Origin: Methanogenium sp. MK-MG
GTDB lineage: Archaea; Halobacteriota; Methanomicrobia; Methanomicrobiales; Methanomicrobiaceae
Length of the DNA: 62,801 nt
Reading direction: 5' to 3'
Assembly (NCBI RefSeq): GCF_009914725.1
Contig: NZ_JAAAWJ010000004.1
Span: 1 to 62,801, forward strand
In this document: piece by piece, positions 43,166-51,089 of the stretch
How positions within the stretch are numbered: the first letter of the stretch is position 1
Layout: every line of letters begins with the position of its first letter
The notes under the pieces: model-generated
Databases searched by the model: none
Told to the model about the DNA's origin: nothing
What the model saw: the letters and a program-made list of their open reading frames with translations, nothing else
Program-made: the position numbers and the translations under genes

Positions 43166-44656
43166 TCAAAACTCAGGCAGGACGGAGACGAACAGAAAGA
43201 TCTCTTCTCTTATGTCACCTGCACTCAGCAGTACCCGTCCCTTCTGGAATCCATTGCTACTCATATTGCCGGTATTGAGGGTGACATGCACGCCTCCCTC
43301 ACCTTCAACCGGGACCGCAGCGTTCGCAATCTCAATCCAGGGAACATCAGAGGTCACATGAATCAGGAGCGGACCATCCCCAGTTACCGTCACCGGCAGA
43401 CGGCAGGGGATGGTGATTCCACGGGCCACATCATGCATGGTCAGATGGGGTTCGGGAAGCAGAATGGCAGAATGGTTGGCCGGTGTATCCGTGACTCCCA
43501 CATCAGATTCCGGCACGCGATGTGCTGTTGCATCATATGTCTCATCCGGGACACAGAGAGGGGAAGAAAGAGACGGCGGGGAGACGGAGGATAAGGCCGG
43601 AACGATCTCCTGCCCCCCATTGCACCAGGGACATGCCGCAAGATGGCCTCCAAACCAGTGGTTTGCGTTCACTCTGCAGTGTTTCATTGCCAGAATTTCT
43701 GAGAGGAGGCAGTCCTTCCACTCCCCGGCAGAAGGACGACGGTTTGGTTCTGTTATTCCATCAACAAAGCACCGTGAAAAGAGACGCCGGAGAGACGGAG
43801 GTATGATATGGTAATCCGGTGCAAAGGAAGGCGGGTGAATACTGTTGTCAGGTGAGGCAAAGGCAAACACCCCGTTCTGTATCTTCTGTTCAATGTATGG
43901 GAGGGCAGAGACATCCTCGCCCTCCGCCTGAAACGGATGGACGCCTCTCATGAGAAGTCTGAAGATCATCACCGCGAGCCCGAAGCGATCGCTATAATAC
44001 CGGTCAGGGTGCTCCTCTGCAAAATCCACTCCCTGAAGTTCAGGCGGCAGGTATTCCCCGGTTCCTGCAACGGACGGGAATACCCGGCCTGAGGCGGAGT
44101 CACGAATTTGAAATGATTCACAGTCGATGACAGCGACCGCGGCTGTGTGGGCAATGAGAATATTACTGCCGGAAAAATCACCCACACAGTGTCCGTGCCG
44201 GTGAATATCATCGGTTATGGTTGCAATATTGTAGACTGCAGTGAGCAGATACCGCCAGGAAAAGGCACCGCCAAACTCCCTGCTACACTCCTGCGGATCA
44301 TAATAGCAGTGCGCTTCCCGGAAGAGGCCAGTATCAACAAGAGGCATACTATAGCCAATAAAATTCCTGCTCCCAAGGGGCGAATCAAAGAGCACAGAGA
44401 CCGGCCATGCCAGCACAACAGATCCATGCTTCTCCCTGTGATTAATAATACCCGCGTCCGGCGGATTTGCCACCATTGCCGTAATCTTCTGAAAGAGTGT
44501 CGCAGTGAGGTGGTTTTCATGGAATATCCTGGCACAGTATCCAGGGTTGCTGTCGATACAAAAGATCTCACCCTCATTGCCGGTTTTAATTAGGTCCGCG
44601 AGGCTGACTGCTGCCCCGGACACATCATACACACTACGTTTATCCAGTATCTTCAC
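43166..44656 (-). CDS. TerY-P-type protein kinase with zinc finger and Ig-like tail
   Basis: This 496-residue protein has a kinase-like domain (about residues 20-310). Its catalytic loop is GHCVGDFSGSNILIA with D160 and N165, and the metal motif VIDCESFQI has D178, as in kinases of TerY-phosphatase-kinase sets. The nucleotide loop is degenerate: GNEGEIF lacks the full Gly pattern, and the usual Lys is Arg43 in YCARIFHE. A zinc-finger-like HLAACPWCNGG follows near 345-360, then a Ser/Pro linker, then a C-terminal beta-rich domain (TIPCRLPVTVTGDGPLLIHV). No TerY or PP2C gene is adjacent. Confidence 0.78.
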   Translation of the reverse strand: MKILDKRSVYDVSGAAVSLADLIKTGNEGEIFCIDSNPGYCARIFHENHLTATLFQKITAMVANPPDAGIINHREKHGSVVLAWPVSVLFDSPLGSRNFIGYSMPLVDTGLFREAHCYYDPQECSREFGGAFSWRYLLTAVYNIATITDDIHRHGHCVGDFSGSNILIAHTAAVAVIDCESFQIRDSASGRVFPSVAGTGEYLPPELQGVDFAEEHPDRYYSDRFGLAVMIFRLLMRGVHPFQAEGEDVSALPYIEQKIQNGVFAFASPDNSIHPPSFAPDYHIIPPSLRRLFSRCFVDGITEPNRRPSAGEWKDCLLSEILAMKHCRVNANHWFGGHLAACPWCNGGQEIVPALSSVSPPSLSSPLCVPDETYDATAHRVPESDVGVTDTPANHSAILLPEPHLTMHDVARGITIPCRLPVTVTGDGPLLIHVTSDVPWIEIANAAVPVEGEGGVHVTLNTGNMSSNGFQKGRVLLSAGDIREEIFLFVSVLPEF

Positions 44657-44863
44657 CTCTCCCCTGATCTGATACTACAACAACCAGAGTCTTATCATCT
44701 TCTGAAAAGGTAATGAACTTATCTGATGAAAGAAGGCCTGTGAGATAGCCGGGTCACCCTCCGGCGTAGCTGCAGGATACAAACACTATCCCGGAAACAA
44801 CAGACCCGTTGACTGAATATTTGACCGTGGCCTCAAAAAATTACTAAAAACCAGACACTGCTC

Positions 44864-45721
44864 TCACCCCAGTTCAAATGAAGTGACACCGAAGATCTCC
44901 TGCAGCGGAAGCGCCGGTACGTGCCGGGAATACATTCTTGCGGTTCCGAAGACCTCCTCCATATGTCTTTCACGGGCCATTGCCACCGCAGCAGTGTTTG
45001 GTTCAGGTGTATCAAAGAAGAAGACGTCTCCTGCAATTGATTCAGTGAGACCATCGACAAGACTCTCTGCAATATCGGGTGTATCGGCAAAGACCGGGCC
45101 GATTTTATATCCCTCAAAACAGCGGCGAATCACCCCATACCCGCCGATGGATTCATCCGGATAAATAAACGCCAGTGCCAGTGTTTTATCCCGTGAGATC
45201 CATTTTTCCACAAACCTGCTGCGAGCTGCAGGAAAATGCTGCCTGTCATACGCTGACAGTGCATCCAGGGGCAGTCCTGTTGCAGGTACCAGATCCGGCT
45301 GTGCACGCCCTTCTGCAATACCCTGCCAGCGGATATTCCGGTACGCATAGATGAGGCCGGCATTCTCTGCATACTTGTTCTGCATCTCAAAGACGCCGTC
45401 TCCGCCGAAATTTCTCTCTCCTGCATGGCACATACCATGATTCCAGAGTTTCCAGCCGGCGCCGTGTCCACGGGCACTCTCACGGATGATATAAAAACCC
45501 CCAAAGGAGAATGACGAGTCATAATTGGTCACCACCAGTGTGCCGGTAATCTCTCCGGCCTGCTCTGCCACAAACCAGCCATCCGGGTCCACTGCATAAT
45601 GGCACTCTCCGTCGTGGATGCCGGGGTTCCATCCCTCCCGCCGTGCCCATTCAATGAATACGGGGACGTCGTCTTTTGTGGCATTGCGTATCTGCACATC
45701 GGTTCTGTCTCTTCTGGTCAT
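44864..45721 (-). CDS. GNAT family N-acetyltransferase
   Basis: This 285-residue protein starts with IRNATKDDVPVFIEWARREG and carries the acetyl-CoA loop RESARGHGAGWKLWNHGM near residues 81-98, the R-x-x-G-x-G/A site. The second half (about 150-285) is another GNAT-like lobe (LALAFIYPDESIGGYGVIRR, then IGPVFADTPDIAESLV) as in YitH/two-domain acetyltransferases. Substrate unknown. Confidence 0.85.
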   Translation of the reverse strand: MTRRDRTDVQIRNATKDDVPVFIEWARREGWNPGIHDGECHYAVDPDGWFVAEQAGEITGTLVVTNYDSSFSFGGFYIIRESARGHGAGWKLWNHGMCHAGERNFGGDGVFEMQNKYAENAGLIYAYRNIRWQGIAEGRAQPDLVPATGLPLDALSAYDRQHFPAARSRFVEKWISRDKTLALAFIYPDESIGGYGVIRRCFEGYKIGPVFADTPDIAESLVDGLTESIAGDVFFFDTPEPNTAAVAMARERHMEEVFGTARMYSRHVPALPLQEIFGVTSFELG

Positions 45722-45959
45722 GTCGTATTATCCGGATAGTATCCCGGACCCTCTTTATCAGATACCGGTATGTCATGCAGTTCTCGCAGCCACAGAATAC
45801 CCATATACCTGAAAAGAATAAGGACCAACAAGCCATTTCAGCCTTATGAAATCATGCTGCCTGTCTTCGGGTGGCACAGGGCCCGTTTTCACCACCCCAT
45901 TGCCGACATCACCAACTCCATGCGTGAATTTTTTCATCTCATAAAACGGATTTGATATA

Positions 45960-46286
45960 ATGAAAGGCTGCAGACCGGGAGATATTATTCTTGCACCGTT
46001 CCGCCTGGGAAACAGCACATATCCACGTCCTCTTGTGATACTCTCTGTGGCAGAAGAGGGAGATATGCAGGTCTGCCCGGTAACATCCCGCCCTCCGTCG
46101 GACAGCCCTGCCCTTGAATGCTCCATCCATCATTTCCGGGAAGGCGGCCTCGACCTCTTTGAAGACAGCTATATCCTGATCCATAAACGAGGGACAATCA
46201 GCGAACGGTCCATACGGTATAAAAAAGGGACACTTGAACCGGATTATTTCAGGACAGTCCTGGAGAACGTTCATTCATTACGATAG
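45960..46286 (+). CDS. MazF/PemK-like endoribonuclease toxin family protein
   Basis: This 108-residue protein opens with RPGDIILAPFRLGNSTYPRP followed by LVILS, matching the family's GD(I/V)(V/I)..PF......(K)RP.(L/V)(V/I)LS start. It has a later D(L/F)...SYI..(H)K.....(S/R)S....G.L segment with the Ser/Thr loop. MazF enzymes cut mRNA at short sites. No credible antitoxin gene is adjacent: the short frame just upstream (45770-45955) is basic and does not look like an antitoxin. It may be a solitary or inactive member. Confidence 0.7.
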   Translation: MKGCRPGDIILAPFRLGNSTYPRPLVILSVAEEGDMQVCPVTSRPPSDSPALECSIHHFREGGLDLFEDSYILIHKRGTISERSIRYKKGTLEPDYFRTVLENVHSLR

Positions 46287-46365
46287 CTGCCCGGTGAAAA
46301 AACAGACATAATGTGGAGAGATGGGGCACATCCCGTCATCATCCTTTACGCACCTGGTTACTGAT

Positions 46366-46650
46366 TCAGGCAAAACATGTTATCCAGAGGTTATTCAGCC
46401 AGGAAGCAGTGACTTGAAAAAAACGGGAATGATGCCCGAAGAGTCCCCGTCTGCCATTTTCTGCAGCTGCCACCCCTTCAAAGCGTGCCTGCTCCTGTTC
46501 CATCGCCTGCACCTGTTCTCTGAGAATAGCCGCAGTCTCCGGGTCACAGCCACACTCATCTATCAAGCGGTTCATCTCTTCTGTACGGACACGGTTCTGG
46601 ACCACGTGCTGCATCATGGCATCTGCGGATGCATGGTCGCCCCCAAACAA
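46366..46650 (-). CDS. Small helical protein abutting a TnpB remnant (start possibly altered)
   Basis: This 94-codon frame starting at TTG reads MFGGDHASADAMMQHVVQNR, then an acidic helix (EEMNRLIDECGCDPETAAIL, REQVQAMEQEQARFEGVAAA) that looks genuinely coding. I recognise no named family. The first codons coincide exactly with the edge of the TnpB-derived sequence on the other strand. The native start may therefore have been replaced on insertion, leaving TTG. The last 20 or so residues after RRGLFG are of different character and may be read-through. Confidence 0.55.
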   Translation of the reverse strand: MFGGDHASADAMMQHVVQNRVRTEEMNRLIDECGCDPETAAILREQVQAMEQEQARFEGVAAAENGRRGLFGHHSRFFQVTASWLNNLWITCFA

Positions 46651-46870
46651 AAGCAGTGTTCTGAGTGTGGGTTCATCGGCAAAGAGAACTGGAAAAATCA
46701 GTCAGAATTTGTATGTCTGGAATGTGGATATTCTGAAAACGCCGATATCAACACGGCAAAAAACATCTCTTTTAGGGCTGCTGTCAACCAGCCTGTTGCA
46801 CTCCGCTCCTCTGGTATTAAAGTGGAGAGTTGGAAGGGCAAGCCCACAACTTTAGTCGTGTGTAGTTGAC
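46645..46870 (+). mobile_element. IS200/IS605-type remnant: 3' end of tnpB with right-end hairpin
   Basis: The plus strand encodes the last 74 codons of a TnpB-like RNA-guided nuclease. They contain the zinc ribbon KQCSECGFIGKEN and FVCLECGYSENADINTAKNI, with the final RuvC Asp in DINTAKN. The terminal GKPTTLVVCS follows. The DNA then reads AAGCCCACAACTTTAGTCG and TGTG..., the imperfect hairpin typical of the right end of archaeal IS605 elements and of the overlapping guide RNA scaffold. The N-terminal RuvC parts, tnpA and left end are absent, so this is a decayed fragment. The longer frame upstream of 46645 is antisense to the neighbouring small gene. Confidence 0.8.
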
Positions 46871-46910
46871 TGCAGCACAGGAGGACAGACCTGACATGTT
46901 TCGATGCACA

Positions 46911-46930
46911 GATATATGGCCATATGAGTA
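46911..46930 (+). promoter_or_regulatory. Promoter of the NifX/MRP operon with CATATGAGTA motif
   Basis: GATATATGG at 46911-46919 is a TATA-like element about 25 bases before the probable transcript start near 46940. CATATGAGTA at 46921-46930 sits between them. GGAG at 46943-46946 then serves the ATG at 46957. Confidence 0.45.
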
Positions 46931-46956
46931 AAATTCATTGACGGAGAATATCAGTT

Positions 46957-47295
46957 ATGAAAATATGTATCACATCAAAAGGTGATTCACCAGAATCAGT
47001 TCCGGAAAACCGCTTCGGAAGGACCCCGTTCTTTGTCGTCTACAACGATGAAACTGGAGAGATCATCGAGGTCATCAATAATACAAGCGCAAATGACGCA
47101 AGTGGTGTCGGGCCAAAGGTTGTCCAGATGCTCGTCTCAAAGGGCGTCAACGTGGTTGTCACCGGACAGGTCGGCGGCAATGCCAACAAGGGCCTTGAAG
47201 TCGCAGGCATCCCCACCTATGCATTCGGCGAGGCAAAGACCGTTGCAGAGGCATATGCGGCATACAAAGCAGGAACACTGACCCGTATCGTCTAA
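46957..47295 (+). CDS. NifX/NifB-type dinitrogenase iron-molybdenum cofactor family protein
   Basis: This 112-residue protein has the RNase H-like NifX fold, which carries Fe-S or FeMo-type clusters. It reads KICITSKGDSPESVPENRFG, then FVVYNDETGEIIEVINN and VVVTGQVGGNANKGLEVAGI, with the GP.....L...GV..(V/I)(V/I)TG..G.NA...L pattern. No nif structural genes are nearby, so a general Fe-S role is more likely than nitrogen fixation. It opens a five-gene operon with two MRP ATPases, DUF134 and DUF5320. Confidence 0.9.
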   Translation: MKICITSKGDSPESVPENRFGRTPFFVVYNDETGEIIEVINNTSANDASGVGPKVVQMLVSKGVNVVVTGQVGGNANKGLEVAGIPTYAFGEAKTVAEAYAAYKAGTLTRIV

Positions 47296-47323
47296 AAGGA
47301 GTGACGATTCCATTACTACCGGA

Positions 47324-48175
47324 ATGAAGATAGTCGTAGCAAGCGGCAAAGGCGGCACCGGCAAGACCATGGTCTCTGTTAACCTCGCATGGGCAGTGTC
47401 ACAGTCACAGGAAACACATCTGATAGACTGTGATGCTGAAGAACCGAACGTCCATCTCTTCTATCCCGGCGGGAAGGATGAAGGACCGGTAACCGTAAAG
47501 GTGCCTGAGGTTGACAGCGAAAAATGCACCCTCTGCGGTGCATGCGGCGAATTCTGCCGGTATGGAGCAATATCTGTCCTCACAGAATCAGTGATGTTTC
47601 AGGCACATCTCTGCCACTCATGTGGTGGATGCATGCTGTCCTGCCCGGTGGATGCCATTACCGAGGTTCCCCGCAGGATTGGAATGATCACACGAGGCGA
47701 GCCCACACCCACCCTCACGGTGATATCAGGCATTCTTGATGAAGGTGAGATTGCAGCACCGGCTGTTATTAAGGCAGCAAAAGAGGCTGGAGAATGGGAC
47801 GGTGTATCAGTCCTTGACGGCCCGCCCGGCACTGCCTGCCCGGTTATTGAGACGATGGAGGGCGCTGATGTCTGTATTCTTGTTACCGAATCAACACCCT
47901 CAGGCCTTGCTGACCTCAGGCGGGCAGCACGCCTCACAGAGGCATTTGGCATCCCCGCAGGAGTTGTCATCAACCGGAGTGACAATGAGGACTCATCGAC
48001 ACTTGCATTCTGCGCAGAAGAAGGACTGCCGGTTCTCTTAACCATTCCCTTTGACCGTGAAATTGCTGCCATACAGAACAGGGGTGCCATCCTCTGCTCC
48101 GAAAAGGAAGAGTGGATAGAGGCATTTACCCAGCTGTACGAGGATACCGTTGCTATCGCAGGAGGCATCTTATGA
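47324..48175 (+). CDS. MRP/CooC-like P-loop ATPase with ferredoxin insert (first)
   Basis: This 283-residue MinD-type ATPase has deviant Walker A ASGKGGTGKTMVSVNLAWA near residues 6-24. Between residues about 60 and 115 it carries two [4Fe-4S] motifs, CTLCGACGEFCRYGA and CHSCGGCMLSCPVDA. LDGPPGTACPVIETMEGAD is the Walker B region. Such proteins are thought to build or insert Fe-S clusters. It overlaps the next gene, a similar protein, by ATGA. The pairing of two paralogues suggests a heterodimer. Confidence 0.92.
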   Translation: MKIVVASGKGGTGKTMVSVNLAWAVSQSQETHLIDCDAEEPNVHLFYPGGKDEGPVTVKVPEVDSEKCTLCGACGEFCRYGAISVLTESVMFQAHLCHSCGGCMLSCPVDAITEVPRRIGMITRGEPTPTLTVISGILDEGEIAAPAVIKAAKEAGEWDGVSVLDGPPGTACPVIETMEGADVCILVTESTPSGLADLRRAARLTEAFGIPAGVVINRSDNEDSSTLAFCAEEGLPVLLTIPFDREIAAIQNRGAILCSEKEEWIEAFTQLYEDTVAIAGGIL

Positions 48176-49047
48176 AGACCATCGCAGTGATGAGCGGTAA
48201 AGGTGGCACCGGTAAGACCATGGTCGCCGCTGGATTTTCCGTCTTTTCAGATGAAAAGCTGCTTCTTGCAGACTGTGATGTCGATGCAGCAAACCTCAGT
48301 CTGCTTTTAGAGACATCAAATACAGAATGCCGCCCGTTCATGGGGCTGGAGTGTGCAGCCATTGACCAGACCAAATGTGTCGGATGTGGTATCTGTCAGG
48401 TTTACTGCCGGTTCTCTGCGATCAGTCAGGGAGATGACGGAATCTTTTGCATCAACCCCCTGAAATGTGAGGGCTGCGGTGTATGCTCCCTTGTATGCAG
48501 GGAGGGTGCAGTCGTTATTTCCGAACGGCAAAGCGGAGAGGTCTGTCGTTCTGACACCCCGCATGGGCCTCTCTTCCATGCAGAACTCTTCCCCGGCTCC
48601 GGTACCAGCGGCCGGCTGGTCTTTGAGGTCAAAAAGGACGCACTGAACGATGAACCAAATGTCCCGGCATTTCTGATAGACGGGCCGCCGGGAATTGGCT
48701 GCCCGGTGATCTCTGCTATCAGCGGTGTGGACGCCGTTGTCCTTGTGACTGAACCCGGCATATCAGCCCTCCATGACCTCAGGCGGCTTGTCACCATCTG
48801 CAGACAGTTTGGCGTCCAGATGTTTTTGGTGCTCAATAAAGCAGACCTTGACGAGGAACGCGCAGAGTATGTCAGGAGATACTGTGCAGATGAAAAAATA
48901 GAGATCATCGGAACCATTCCCTTTGACCCGGCGGTCATTGAGGCCGCACGGCGTGGAGAATCTGTCGCAGGCATGGACACACCGGCTGCGGAGAGTCTAA
49001 AGAAATCTTGGAAGGCCCTCTCTGCTGCGATGGGGATTTCGCAATGA
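48172..49047 (+). CDS. MRP/CooC-like P-loop ATPase with ferredoxin insert (second)
   Basis: This 291-residue paralogue of the preceding gene has Walker A MSGKGGTGKTMVAAGFSVFS near residues 7-26. Its cysteine motifs are CVGCGICQVYCRFSA and CEGCGVCSLVCREGA, where the last Cys is followed by Arg rather than Pro. LIDGPPGIGCPVISAISGVD is the Walker B region. The start at 48172 is coupled to the previous stop (ATGA) with GGAGG about eight bases upstream. It overlaps the DUF134 gene by four bases. Confidence 0.92.
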   Translation: MKTIAVMSGKGGTGKTMVAAGFSVFSDEKLLLADCDVDAANLSLLLETSNTECRPFMGLECAAIDQTKCVGCGICQVYCRFSAISQGDDGIFCINPLKCEGCGVCSLVCREGAVVISERQSGEVCRSDTPHGPLFHAELFPGSGTSGRLVFEVKKDALNDEPNVPAFLIDGPPGIGCPVISAISGVDAVVLVTEPGISALHDLRRLVTICRQFGVQMFLVLNKADLDEERAEYVRRYCADEKIEIIGTIPFDPAVIEAARRGESVAGMDTPAAESLKKSWKALSAAMGISQ

Positions 49048-49427
49048 ATTGCGGTGGCGGAAGTGGAAACCGACGACGCGGCCGCCCACGCCGTGCCAGA
49101 ATGATAGAGACCGAAGGCATGTGGCGGTGTTATGCCCCCTGCTGTGGAAGAGGCCAGCGCCCCCAGGAGACAGTCACCCTCCTTCCCGAAGAACTGGAGG
49201 CATTCAGGCTGGTCGACAGTGAGGGTCTGAACCAGGAATCTGCTGCAGAACGGATGCAGGTCTCCCGGCGAACACTCTGGCGGGACGTCCATACCGCCCG
49301 CAGGAAGGTGGCCGATGCCCTCTCAGAAGGAAAGGTCATTGTCATCTCAGAGTGTGGACACACCGATCCTGATGCCTGCATTCTCTTTGATCTGAAGACT
49401 GAAACACTGCCGCAACCGGAAGAGTAA
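49044..49427 (+). CDS. DUF134 family DNA-binding protein
   Basis: This 127-residue predicted regulator has a Gly/Arg-rich N-terminus (GGGSGNRRRGRPRRARMIET), then LLPEELEAFRLVDSEGLNQE and a helix-turn-helix in SAAERMQVSRRTLWRDVHTA near residues 67-86. This is the DUF134 layout, with sigma-70 region 4-like recognition. It commonly travels with NifX and MRP genes and probably controls them; this is inference from context. Confidence 0.9.
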   Translation: MNCGGGSGNRRRGRPRRARMIETEGMWRCYAPCCGRGQRPQETVTLLPEELEAFRLVDSEGLNQESAAERMQVSRRTLWRDVHTARRKVADALSEGKVIVISECGHTDPDACILFDLKTETLPQPEE

Positions 49428-49474
49428 TTATGCACATATGAGTAATAATGATCTGTAAAACAGGAGTGATAAAA

Positions 49475-49705
49475 ATGCCAGGATTTGATGGAACCGGGCC
49501 CGGCGGACGTGGGGCACGGACAGGCCGTGGGATGGGGCGTTGCCCCCCTGCGGGAACAGTCGCACCAGAAGAAGGAGCAGCAGCCGGCGAGCAGGAGACT
49601 GTAACTCCTGCACCTGCCTACCAGTTTGGTATGGGAGGAGGATTCGGCATGGGCCGTGGCCGGGGTTGCGGCCGGGGTTTTGGCCGTGGATTCGGACGCA
49701 GGTAA
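49475..49705 (+). CDS. DUF5320-type Gly/Arg-rich small protein
   Basis: This 76-residue protein begins MPGFDGTGPGGRGARTGRGM, the invariant MP(G/R)(F/G)DGTGP.G.G..TGRG.G.C start of DUF5320. It ends in Gly-Arg-Phe repeats (GMGGGFGMGRGRGCGRGFGR). A short Ala/Glu linker lies between. GGAGTG lies nine bases upstream of the ATG. The family accompanies NifX-like proteins; the cysteines may bind metal. Function unknown. Confidence 0.88.
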   Translation: MPGFDGTGPGGRGARTGRGMGRCPPAGTVAPEEGAAAGEQETVTPAPAYQFGMGGGFGMGRGRGCGRGFGRGFGRR

Positions 49706-49849
49706 CCGGAATCAAAAAACAACCGGGGAGCACGATTTCCCGGGAAACCAGATTTTGCAGGGAATGTGTCTGCATCACCTCTCATCTTTTTTTATCGTCA
49801 GACAAGTTCCATATCATTAAACCCAAACACGTGCCAGGTACGTATATTC

Positions 49850-50683
49850 ATGAAGTCACGCACTACGCAGATACTTCCTATTGCCATAATTATTCTTCTC
49901 ATCGCCATCATTGCCTGCCTTATCTATGTCCCTGGATTGATGCATACGGATACGCCGCAGGCCAGTGCACCAGACGACCGTGATACACTCTACCAGGTAT
50001 CAACCATAAACGCACTCCTCCAGAGCGTATATGACGGCATTGTTCCCATAGGGGAGGTCAGACAACACGGCGACACTGCCATAGGGACTATTGATGCCCT
50101 TGACGGGGAGTTGATCGGGGTGGACGGTGAGTATTATGTCATCTGTTCGGATGGTGTGGCATATCCGCTTGAAGACACCACAACCACCCCGTTTGTCTCT
50201 GCCACATTCTTTGATTCTGACATCACCATCCCTGCTGGTACAATTGCAAATATCAGTCAGTTTGAAGACCAGCTGGAATCGGGGCTTCCGTCTGCAAATA
50301 TGGTCTACGCCATCCGCATTGACGGCACGTTTGACTATGTAATGACACGGAGCGTGCCAAAACAATCCCGGCCGTACCCGAAACTCGCAGAGGTGGTAAA
50401 AGAACAGAATGAGTTTGAATTCTACAATGCCACCGGCACCATCGTGGGATTCTGGTCACCTGAATTTGTGGGAGGCCTCAATGTGCCGGGATACCACATT
50501 CACTTCATCACGGGTGACCGCACCGCAGGTGGGCATGTACTGGACTTCCGGATGACAAGTGGGGACATTGAAGTCGATATCACCCCTGATCTTTACATTG
50601 TTCTCCCCACAGAGGGTGATTTTTACCAGGTCAACCTTACCGAAGACCTGGGTTCGGCACTGGAATCCGTTGAGAAGAACTAA
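49850..50683 (+). CDS. Alpha-acetolactate decarboxylase with N-terminal membrane anchor
   Basis: This 277-residue protein has a membrane segment at about residues 8-29 (ILPIAIIILLIAIIACLIYV), so the enzyme probably faces outside. The catalytic domain matches acetolactate decarboxylase, which turns acetolactate into acetoin. It has YQVSTINALLQSVYDGIVPI, then GTIDALDGELIGVDGEYYVI, and the zinc site GYHIHFITGDRTAGGHVLDF with three His in HxH...H spacing. The C-terminal strand is intact. Most relatives are bacterial. The ATG at 49850 is chosen because it directly precedes the signal-like segment. A T-run after the stop is a likely terminator. Confidence 0.88.
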   Translation: MKSRTTQILPIAIIILLIAIIACLIYVPGLMHTDTPQASAPDDRDTLYQVSTINALLQSVYDGIVPIGEVRQHGDTAIGTIDALDGELIGVDGEYYVICSDGVAYPLEDTTTTPFVSATFFDSDITIPAGTIANISQFEDQLESGLPSANMVYAIRIDGTFDYVMTRSVPKQSRPYPKLAEVVKEQNEFEFYNATGTIVGFWSPEFVGGLNVPGYHIHFITGDRTAGGHVLDFRMTSGDIEVDITPDLYIVLPTEGDFYQVNLTEDLGSALESVEKN

Positions 50684-51089
50684 TCATTCTCTTTTTTAAG
50701 CTCTCTATGAGATACACCTAAAGTCTAAATACTGTATTTCTTCATGCACAATGTTCTGGTGCATCACGGTCAATGTGACAATTACTTCCAGATCTTTTTG
50801 AAAGCATCATCTACACGCAGACAGGAACGAGAACAAAATCCAACAGGAAATAAAATGAAAAGAAAGGAGCAGATCTGATTTATTCTGCTGTGACCTCTGC
50901 GGGCAAAATATCCGGTAGCCTACGGAGTAGATAAAGTGAACTAGGAAAACAAGCCTCCGGCTCATTACCGGGGGGGATTTTTACAATTTTTGTAAAGAGA
51001 CGGCTGACGTTGCAACGCCTCTGCCATGTTCACCGAATGATATCCGCGATAGTTAATGTCCCGGATACCGGAGCGGCAAAAAAAGAAGA
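50684..51089. other. Gap between budA-like gene and RRM gene
   Basis: About 400 bases. TCTTTTTTAAG just after 50690 is a probable archaeal terminator. Short palindrome-poor AT-rich sequence follows, and no reading frame is convincing. A GC-rich CCGGGGGGGAT run lies at about 50968. Confidence 0.45.

Noticed and set aside
45770-45955. A 61-codon frame just before the MazF-like gene as a possible antitoxin
   Set aside because: It is basic, has no DNA-binding or antitoxin pattern, and lacks a ribosome site.
46321-46869. The whole 182-codon plus-strand frame as one TnpB-containing gene
   Set aside because: Only residues from about 109 onward resemble TnpB; the rest is antisense to the small minus-strand gene and matches nothing.
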